Shown: positions 58,591-64,000 of the stretch, piece after piece | Numbering within the stretch: the stretch's first letter is position 1 | How the letters are laid out: each line of letters begins with the position of its first letter | Assembly (NCBI GenBank): GCA_902496665.1 | Contig: CABVBU010000003.1 | Coordinates: 78,503 to 142,502, forward strand | Source: an uncultured Clostridium sp. | GTDB lineage: Bacteria; Bacillota; Clostridia; Lachnospirales; Lachnospiraceae | DNA length: 64,000 nt | Direction: 5' to 3' | Program-made: the position numbers and the translations under genes | The notes under the pieces: generated by a model | The model's input: the letters and a program-made list of their open reading frames with translations, nothing else | Database searches by the model: none | What the model was told of the DNA's origin: nothing

Positions 58591-60951
58591 ATGAACAATT
58601 ACGATACATTAAATCCGATGCAGCGGGAAGCTGTCTTCACTACGGAAGGTCCGCTTTTAGTGCTGGCGGGTGCAGGATCCGGAAAGACACGGGCGCTGAC
58701 GCACCGGGTTGCTTATTTAATAGAGGAAAAGGGCGTGAAGCCCTGGAATATCCTGGCGATCACCTTTACAAACAAGGCGGCGGGAGAGATGCGGGACCGC
58801 GTCAACAGTCTCGTGGAGTACGGCGCAGACAGTGTCTGGGTCAGCACCTTCCACTCCCTCTGTGTGCGGATCTTAAGGAGATTTATTGAGAACATCGGCT
58901 ACACGACGGATTTTTCCATCTATGATTCCGATGATACAAAGACCCTGATGAAACAGATCTTCAAGGATCTTGAGGTGAATACGAAGGTATTAAAAGAACG
59001 GGGCGTTCTCGGCGTGATCTCTTCCGCAAAGAATGAGATGATCGGCCCGGAAGAGTTTATGCTCAGCGCGAAGGCTGAGGGGGATTCGAGACTGAAACGG
59101 ATCGCGGAGCTCTATATGGAGTACCAGAAACGTTTAAAAAAGAACAATGCCCTGGATTTCGATGACCTTCTCGTAAAGACCGTGGAGTTGTTCCAGTCAA
59201 AGCAGGAGGTTTTGGAGTATTATCAGGACCGTTTCCGCTATATTATGGTGGATGAGTATCAGGATACGAATACGGTACAGTTTAAGCTTGTGAGCCTCTT
59301 AGCGGCAAAATACCGGAATATCTGCGTGGTGGGCGACGATGACCAGTCGATCTACCGGTTCCGCGGCGCGAATATCAGAAATATCTTAAGCTTCGAGGAG
59401 ACGTTCCCCGGTGCGAAGGTGATCAAGCTGGAGCAGAACTACCGCTCCACAAAGATGATCCTGGATTCGGCGAATGAGGTGATCAGGAACAACACCGGAA
59501 GAAAGGATAAGACACTCTGGACAGAAAATGAGGTGGGCGAGCGTCCGGTGTTCCGGGAATTTCCTTCTTCCTTTGAGGAAGCGGAATGGATCGTGCGGGA
59601 TATCGTGAAGAGAGGTGGACCGTGGAAGGATTACGCGATCCTCTATCGCACGAATGCCCAGTCCCGTATATTCGAGGAGAAATGTGTTGCGTACAATCTT
59701 CCGTATCGTCTCGTGGGCGGTGTAAACTTCTACCAGAGAAAAGAGATCAAGGATGTTCTCTGCTATTTAAAGACGATCGCCAATGGGCGGGATGACCTGG
59801 CTGTGCAGAGGATCATCAATGTTCCGAAGCGCGGAATCGGAGCCATGAGTGTTGCACGGGTGAACATGTTCGCGATGGAAAACGATATGAGTTTCTATGA
59901 GGCGCTGGAGAGGGTGCAGGCGGTTCCCGGAATCGGAAAAGCGGCGTTAAAGATCGGAGTATTTACAGACCAGATCAGCGAGTTCCGGAAGATGTTAAAG
60001 GAAGAGACTCCGATCAAGGATGTGATCGAGGCGATCCTTGATAAGACAGGATATCGTGATGAGCTGAAGGAAGAGGGCGAGGTGGAAGCCGAGTCCAGAA
60101 TGGAAAATATTGAGGAACTCATCAACAAGGCAGTCTCCTACTGGGAGAGCGCCGAGGAACCGAGTCTTTCCGCGTTCCTGGAGGAAGTTGCCCTGGTTGC
60201 GGATATCGACAGTATGGATGAGTCAGAGGATAGAATTATCCTTATGACACTGCATTCTGCGAAAGGTCTGGAGTTCCCGTATGTGTATCTTGCGGGAATG
60301 GAAGATGGACTTTTCCCGAGTGGAATGTCCCTGATGGAGGGACCGGAGGCGCTGGAGGAAGAGCGCCGTCTCTGCTATGTGGGAATCACGAGGGCGGAGA
60401 AGCGGCTGACGCTGACCGCCGCAAAGAGCCGTATGGTGAAGGGCGAGATGCAGTACGCGAGAACGAGCCGGTTTATTGACGAGATCCCGGATGTGTGCCT
60501 GGAACGTCCGGACCGGGATGATTCAAAGACAGGATGGAAGAAAGTGGCGGACGCATACAGAGATCTTCCGGAGGAAGCGGGACTTCCGTGGGCGAAGGCT
60601 CCCGGCGCAGACGGAAAAACGACAGGCGGTCACACCGGAAGATTCCAGAACCGCCCGGCGGGCGTGAGTCTTTTCGGACAGAAATCCGATGCCTATAAGA
60701 ATCCATACGCCTCCGGGACTTCTGCGGCTCCGAAGACCACACCGACCTTCGGAAAGTCGTTCACCGTAGAAAAACCGAAGTCTTTGGATTACTCCGAAGG
60801 CGACCGCGTCCATCATATGCGTTTTGGTGACGGAACCGTGAAATCCATCGCGGACGGTGGAAAAGATTTCGAGGTCACAGTGGATTTTGATAATGCGGCG
60901 ATCGGGACAAGGAAGATGTTTGCTTCCTTTGCGAAGCTGAAGAAGCTGTAA
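58591..60951 (+). CDS. pcrA: ATP-dependent 3'-5' DNA helicase PcrA/UvrD
   Basis: A 786-residue superfamily 1 helicase. Motif I is LVLAGAGSGKTRALTHRVAY, Ia is ILAITFTNKAAGEMRDRV, II is YIMVDEYQDTNTVQFKL, III is VVGDDDQSIYRFRGANI, IV is LEQNYRSTKMILDSANEV, V is MTLHSAKGLEFPYVYLAGM and VI is RRLCYVGITRAEKRLTLT. The C-terminal DYSEGDRVHHMRFGDGTVKS to TRKMFASFAKLKKL is the Tudor-like RNA polymerase-binding domain of PcrA/UvrD. It unwinds DNA in repair and removes stalled protein filaments and polymerases. ATG after AAAGGGGA. Confidence 0.96.
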   Translation: MNNYDTLNPMQREAVFTTEGPLLVLAGAGSGKTRALTHRVAYLIEEKGVKPWNILAITFTNKAAGEMRDRVNSLVEYGADSVWVSTFHSLCVRILRRFIENIGYTTDFSIYDSDDTKTLMKQIFKDLEVNTKVLKERGVLGVISSAKNEMIGPEEFMLSAKAEGDSRLKRIAELYMEYQKRLKKNNALDFDDLLVKTVELFQSKQEVLEYYQDRFRYIMVDEYQDTNTVQFKLVSLLAAKYRNICVVGDDDQSIYRFRGANIRNILSFEETFPGAKVIKLEQNYRSTKMILDSANEVIRNNTGRKDKTLWTENEVGERPVFREFPSSFEEAEWIVRDIVKRGGPWKDYAILYRTNAQSRIFEEKCVAYNLPYRLVGGVNFYQRKEIKDVLCYLKTIANGRDDLAVQRIINVPKRGIGAMSVARVNMFAMENDMSFYEALERVQAVPGIGKAALKIGVFTDQISEFRKMLKEETPIKDVIEAILDKTGYRDELKEEGEVEAESRMENIEELINKAVSYWESAEEPSLSAFLEEVALVADIDSMDESEDRIILMTLHSAKGLEFPYVYLAGMEDGLFPSGMSLMEGPEALEEERRLCYVGITRAEKRLTLTAAKSRMVKGEMQYARTSRFIDEIPDVCLERPDRDDSKTGWKKVADAYRDLPEEAGLPWAKAPGADGKTTGGHTGRFQNRPAGVSLFGQKSDAYKNPYASGTSAAPKTTPTFGKSFTVEKPKSLDYSEGDRVHHMRFGDGTVKSIADGGKDFEVTVDFDNAAIGTRKMFASFAKLKKL

Positions 60952-60989
60952 ACAGAGGTCAAGACGTTACTGTACACGGGCAGGAATTT

Positions 60990-61096
60990 TCTGAACTGAA
61001 AATTCCGTACAATACAGTGGTGGCAGTGGATTTTGCTGATTCTGAATGCGAAGCATCGGCAAAATCAGTTACTGTTTGCGCAGCGTGAACAGTAAC
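60990..61096. repeat. dispersed intergenic repeat, copy 2, with hairpin extension
   Basis: 60990-61059 matches copy 1 at 30861-30930. Within it, GATTTTGCTGAT (61029-61040) pairs with ATCGGCAAAATC (61055-61066), one G-U. The extension 61068-61096 (GTTACTGTT...AACAGTAAC) matches copy 5 at 58401. It begins about 40 bases after the pcrA stop. No coding frame. Confidence 0.75.
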
Positions 61097-61124
61097 CTCA
61101 AGACTGAATTTAAGAATTTTAGTG

Positions 61125-61153
61125 TTGATTTTTCCTGAGTAATCGCATATAAT
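61125..61153 (+). promoter_or_regulatory. promoter of the antitoxin RNA
   Basis: TTGATT at 61125-61130 and TATAAT at 61148-61153 with a 17-base spacer. Nothing protein-coding follows it before a terminator 45 bases on, so it drives a small RNA. Confidence 0.75.
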
Positions 61154-61159
61154 GAAATA

Positions 61160-61228
61160 CAGCTAAAGAATGTACTTATATTTCCACAGACACACGAAAA
61201 CCCCTGGAGTTGCCGCTCCAGGGGTTTT
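61160..61228 (+). ncRNA. small RNA, putative antitoxin of an Fst-like type I system
   Basis: Expected transcript of about 70 bases from the promoter at 61125 to the terminator at 61197-61228. It carries AAAGAATGTACTTA (61165-61178) and TTCCACA (61182-61188). The same two blocks occur in the same order at 61333-61346 and 61351-61357, inside the minus-strand toxin gene, where the second covers the start codon. So this RNA is complementary in trans to the translation start region of the toxin mRNA, as with RNAII and the direct repeats of the par/fst locus. Length, terminator sharing and orientation all agree with that system. Inference from layout; no expression data. Confidence 0.7.
61197..61228. 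terminator. bidirectional terminator shared by toxin mRNA and antitoxin RNA
   Basis: AAAACCCCTGGAG and CTCCAGGGGTTTT are perfect 13-base complements around TTGCCG. The T runs on both strands allow termination from either side, as expected for convergent RNAI/RNAII genes. Confidence 0.9.
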
Positions 61229-61263
61229 CTTGCTCGCTACGGTGAGCTGATCCGTTCAGGCTG

Positions 61264-61356
61264 TTACTGTCTGCCGTCCCTGTCCAACCATTTGCACACA
61301 TAGTAGCCAACTATGCTAGCCATAACAGAGACAAAGAATGTACTTAAAGATTCCAC
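61264..61356 (-). CDS. 30-residue hydrophobic peptide, putative Fst-like type I toxin
   Basis: GTG at 61356 with AAAGGAGG eight bases upstream (61372-61365). The peptide starts MESLSTFFVSV, continues with a membrane helix up to SIVGYYVC and ends KWLDRDGRQ: a short helix with a charged tail after KWLD, the general form of Fst/Ldr-type toxins that insert in the membrane. The CCTCC at 61378-61382 (minus strand) can pair with the GGAGG ribosome site, hiding it in a 5' stem-loop. The mRNA would end at the shared terminator. It is too short for standard gene callers. The family name is inference from shape and layout. Confidence 0.7.
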   Translation of the reverse strand: MESLSTFFVSVMASIVGYYVCKWLDRDGRQ

Positions 61357-61573
61357 AAACAACACCTCCTTTCTGCTGGAGGTTCGACAGCAACTTGATT
61401 TTATCATGTTTACTTGCGAAACTCCATATACCGAAGTATAAAAAAGAGATGTCTAAACTATGAAAATTTAGGGATAGTAAAAACCATAAAATCATGATAT
61501 ACTATTACAAAGTATCTGTCCGTGCGGATTATTCTTGTCCGGGGCGGCTGTGAAACAGAAAGGATGTGTGAGG

Positions 61574-61900
61574 ATGAACAAATTCGATACGATGAGTAAA
61601 GACGCACTTAGCAAAATGGAAGAGCTTATAAACGCGTCCAAACTGAACGAACTGCTTCATAAAAAAGAAGAAGAGGATAAGAAAAAGAATTGTATCCTCT
61701 GGGTGCTTGCTATCATCGGCGCTGTTGCTGCTGTAGCCGGAATCGCATACGCAGTATATCGCTTCTTTACACCGGATTATCTGGAAGATTTTGAAGACGA
61801 TTTCGACGATGATTTCGACGATGACTTTTTCGAGGAAGAGGAGGAAGCTCCGAAAAAAACGGAAAAAGCTGTCGAGAAGGATGATGAGAAAGAAGCTTAA
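61574..61900 (+). CDS. small single-pass membrane protein with acidic tail
   Basis: A 108-residue protein; ATG at 61574 after AAAGGATG and GAGG. An amphipathic N-terminal helix (MSKDALSKMEELINASKLNE) is followed by a lysine/glutamate stretch, one membrane helix (ILWVLAIIGAVAAVAGIAYA) and a very acidic tail with DFEDDFDDDFDDDFFEEEEE. This resembles DUF4366-like small proteins of Lachnospiraceae. Function unknown. It has its own terminator. Confidence 0.8.
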   Translation: MNKFDTMSKDALSKMEELINASKLNELLHKKEEEDKKKNCILWVLAIIGAVAAVAGIAYAVYRFFTPDYLEDFEDDFDDDFDDDFFEEEEEAPKKTEKAVEKDDEKEA

Positions 61901-61930
61901 GCCGAAATGCTTACAAACACAATGAGAACG

Positions 61931-61965
61931 AGGCTGTGGCAGGGATCGCTTGCACAGCCTTTTTC
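61931..61965 (+). terminator. terminator of the small membrane protein gene
   Basis: AGGCTGTG and CACAGCCT form a perfect eight-base stem followed by TTTTTC. Confidence 0.85.
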
Positions 61966-62066
61966 TGTGCATAAAAACATATCAGGGAACGAGGCATCGT
62001 TTGTGCGCTGTGCGATCAGAAACGGAAAAATCCGATTCCCGGCAGAAAAAGGAGTACAAAAATAAT

Positions 62067-63464
62067 ATGAAAAAAGGTGAGATCTACACCGGTACAGTGG
62101 AAAAGATGGATTTTCCAAATAAAGGAATCCTCCATATCGGAGAGGAAAAGGTAGTTGTAAAGAACGCGCTCCCGGGGCAGACCGTCGAAATCGCGATCTC
62201 CAAGCAGCGAAAAGGAAGATGCGAGGGAAGACTTCTTAAGGTCGTGACTCCCGCAGCATACGAAAGTACAGAGGGTGCATGTCCTCATCGTGCGGACTGC
62301 GGCGGATGTACGTACCAGACGGTTCCTTATGAGGAACAGTTAAAGATCAAGGAGCGGCAGGTCCGGGCTCTTTTAGATCCGGTTCTTCCGGCGGGCTACA
62401 ATTTTGAGGGGATCAAAGGTAGTCCGTTGACAAAGGCATACCGGAACAAAATGGAATTTTCCTTCGGAGATGAGTTTAAGGACGGTCCCATGACTCTGGG
62501 AATGCATAAACGCGGCAGCTTTTATGATATCGTGACCGTGGACCGGTGTGTACTGGTGCACCCGGACTGCTGTAAGATCTTAAGAGCGACGTTAGATTAT
62601 TTTACGGAGCACGGAGCAGTCTTCTATAAAAAAATGGCGCATGTCGGATATCTGAGACATCTTCTTGTCCGCCGCGGTGTGAAGACCGGGGAGATCCTTG
62701 TGGATCTTGTGACCTCCACCCAGACAGAGGAAACCTGGAAGAGTGAACAGAATGAGGAAGCGCTGCTTGAGGGCTGGAAAGAAAAACTTCTGGGACTGGA
62801 TCTGGAAGGTTCTTTTGCCGGAATCCTCCACACAGAAAACGACAGCCTCGCGGATGTGGTACAGAATGACCGCACGGTGATCCTTTACGGACAGGACTTC
62901 TTTATGGAAGAGCTTCTCGGATTAAAATTTAAGATCACCCCATTCTCCTTCTTCCAGACCAACTCTCTCGGTGCAGAGGTGCTCTATGAGACAGCCCGCG
63001 AATACATCGGTGAGACAGACGGAAGAAAGGTTTTCGATCTTTACAGCGGAACCGGTACCATTGCCCAGATCCTGGCTCCGGCAGCAGAACATGTGACCGG
63101 CGTGGAGATCATCGAGGAAGCTGTTGAGGCGGCGAAGGTGAACGCGGCGCAGAATGGACTGACAAACTGTGACTTCATCGCGGGAGATGTCTTAAAAGTA
63201 TTAGATACCTTAGAGGAACGCCCGGATCTCATCGTTTTGGACCCGCCGAGAGACGGAATCCATCCGAAGGCGCTTCCAAAGATCATCGACCATTATGGAT
63301 GTGAAAGAATGATCTATATTTCCTGCAAACCAACGAGCCTTGCGAGAGATCTCGTCGTGCTGCAGGCAAAAGGTTATGAGGTCACAAGAGTATGCTGCGT
63401 CGACATGTTCCCGGGGACGACGCAGGTGGAGTGCGTGACACTGCTCCAAAGGAAAAATATCTGA
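62067..63464 (+). CDS. 23S rRNA (uracil-C5)-methyltransferase, RlmD/RumA/TrmA family
   Basis: About 465 residues. ATG at 62067 begins the TRAM domain (KKGEIYTGTVEKMDFPNKGI); the frame is open 117 bases further but that part reads as noise. A 4Fe-4S cluster is likely in CPHRADCGGCTYQTVPYEEQ plus an earlier or later Cys. The SAM domain has FFQTNSLGAEVLYETAREYI, KVFDLYSGTGTIAQILAPAA, VTGVEIIEEAVEAAKVNAAQ and VLDPPRDGIHPKAL, and the catalytic Cys is in MIYISCKPTSLARDLVVLQ. It makes 5-methyluridine in rRNA (U747 and/or U1939 numbering). Which position cannot be read from sequence. Confidence 0.93.
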   Translation: MKKGEIYTGTVEKMDFPNKGILHIGEEKVVVKNALPGQTVEIAISKQRKGRCEGRLLKVVTPAAYESTEGACPHRADCGGCTYQTVPYEEQLKIKERQVRALLDPVLPAGYNFEGIKGSPLTKAYRNKMEFSFGDEFKDGPMTLGMHKRGSFYDIVTVDRCVLVHPDCCKILRATLDYFTEHGAVFYKKMAHVGYLRHLLVRRGVKTGEILVDLVTSTQTEETWKSEQNEEALLEGWKEKLLGLDLEGSFAGILHTENDSLADVVQNDRTVILYGQDFFMEELLGLKFKITPFSFFQTNSLGAEVLYETAREYIGETDGRKVFDLYSGTGTIAQILAPAAEHVTGVEIIEEAVEAAKVNAAQNGLTNCDFIAGDVLKVLDTLEERPDLIVLDPPRDGIHPKALPKIIDHYGCERMIYISCKPTSLARDLVVLQAKGYEVTRVCCVDMFPGTTQVECVTLLQRKNI

Positions 63465-63481
63465 AACCCCTTGAATTTAGA

Positions 63482-63515
63482 CACTTTGAGCGACATATCC
63501 TGTTTTCTCAAAGTG
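63482..63515. repeat. hairpin after the methyltransferase gene
   Basis: CACTTTGAG and CTCAAAGTG form a perfect nine-base stem around a 16-base loop, 18 bases after the stop. There is no T run; GACCGAAAAG follows. It may stabilise the transcript end. Confidence 0.5.
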
Positions 63516-63578
63516 ACCGAAAAGACAAGAAAATTCATCAAAAATAACTAACAGTTCAATATAGTAACAAAGTGGTCT

Positions 63579-63623
63579 GAGCCGCTTATTTTCAAGTGAT
63601 TTTGGAAATAAGTGGCTCTTTTT
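63579..63623 (+). terminator. terminator downstream of the methyltransferase gene
   Basis: GAGCCGCTTATTT and AAATAAGTGGCTC form a 13-pair stem (one G-U) and end in TTTTT. Confidence 0.85.
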
Positions 63624-63678
63624 GCGTTCTCGGATAAATGTGCGAGAATGAGTGATTTAATCGGAGGTAATTGATTTT

Positions 63679-63795
63679 ATGAAGAAGCAAGAAGAATTGT
63701 ATTCTTTTCCACAACAAAACGATGGTGCTGTGATGGAAACAGATATCAGAATAGTTCAGTTCGGCAAAGAAGATGCATTTTGCGTGATAGGATAA
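63679..63795 (+). CDS. short open frame of 38 codons, uncertain
   Basis: ATG at 63679 with GGAGG 13 bases upstream, ending at TAA 63795. The product starts MKKQEELYSFPQQNDGAVM and ends in a stretch with VQFGKEDAFCVIG. It has the look of the N-terminus of a longer protein cut short by a stop or frameshift. I do not recognise it. No terminator follows and 63796-63905 holds no gene. Confidence 0.4.
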   Translation: MKKQEELYSFPQQNDGAVMETDIRIVQFGKEDAFCVIG

Positions 63796-63905
63796 AGAAC
63801 ATACAGGCTGACTACTTTTGGAGAAGTTTAGCCGTAAACGATATCAGCGGTATTTCGATTGTATGAAAGCTATTGTAAAAAATGACGCAACATGACATAA
63901 TCGGA

Positions 63906-63934
63906 TTGACTAAAGTGACACAGATATTTATAAT
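63906..63934 (+). promoter_or_regulatory. promoter before the gene at the window end
   Basis: TTGACT at 63906-63911 and TATAAT at 63929-63934, spacer 17, 40 bases before an ATG with a GGAGG site. Confidence 0.75.
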
Positions 63935-63973
63935 ATAGACAAAACGAAAATGACATGAACGGAGGACAGGATA

Positions 63974-64000
63974 ATGGAGAAATCTGTAACACTTGAAGAG
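63974..64000 (+). CDS. start of a gene running off the window
   Basis: ATG at 63974 follows CGGAGGACAGG. Only nine codons (MEKSVTLEE) are present, so no product can be named. The promoter just upstream and the good ribosome site support a real gene. Confidence 0.55.

Noticed and set aside
1..64000. CRISPR array, prophage or complete insertion sequence
   Set aside because: No regularly spaced repeats, phage structural genes or intact transposase were found; only a decayed Rpn-type nuclease and intergenic repeats.

Overview
The window comes from a low-to-mid GC member of the Clostridia, most likely a Lachnospiraceae gut commensal. Pointers are strong AGGAGG-type ribosome sites with frequent GTG/TTG starts, Gram-positive SOS (LexA) boxes, Rex-type operators, a cell-wall-binding-repeat surface protein, an EFR1-type flavodoxin/ferredoxin, SH3/NlpC wall hydrolases and a PcrA helicase. 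Genus cannot be fixed by reading alone.

1-22.7 kb is a Wzx/Wzy-type capsule or exopolysaccharide locus. It opens with the export and attachment module: the end of a Wzz-like co-polymerase, a BY-kinase, an LCP transferase and a small secreted protein. A structured leader that looks like a transcription attenuator then precedes the initiating sugar-phosphate transferase. A variable cargo follows: UDP-glucuronate and UDP-galacturonate synthesis, glycosyltransferases, a pyruvyltransferase with its iron-sulfur partner, Wzy, Wzx, RmlABC plus an SDR in the RmlD position, a nucleotidyltransferase and three acyltransferases. Each acyltransferase carries a poly-G tract; one is in frame and two are frameshifted, suggesting phase-variable acylation of the polymer. 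The cargo is a mosaic of AT-rich genes and genes with a richer CTG/CGT codon style.

22.7-27.2 kb is a scrapyard: two VanZ-like genes, two related double-HTH proteins, and between them fragments of a nitroreductase and of an AbiE toxin-antitoxin pair.

27.2-43 kb is mostly core-like: an SOS-regulated Y-family polymerase/YolD operon, a Rex-controlled iron alcohol dehydrogenase, DegV, a radical SAM protein, galactokinase, a TAXI-type binding lipoprotein, DUF1177, two SH3-bearing wall hydrolases, tRNA-Ala(CGC), a secreted nuclease and a decayed Rpn nuclease.

43-51.9 kb holds a 1404-residue surface protein with wall-binding repeats and Shr-HID/DUF1533-like domains beside a Fur-box-like site, an EFR1 protein, a ferredoxin-type protein divergent from a Crp/Fnr regulator, and a membrane-anchored amidase. 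52-58.3 kb carries a Na/Pi cotransporter and a sugar-acid module (FCD-type GntR, GntP permease, IlvD/Edd dehydratase) with repeated operator motifs. 58.4-64 kb holds pcrA behind a perfect SOS box, a compact Fst-like type I toxin-antitoxin locus, a small acidic membrane protein, a TrmA/RlmD-type RNA methyltransferase and the start of one more gene. A family of intergenic repeats is scattered from 30.8 to 61.1 kb.
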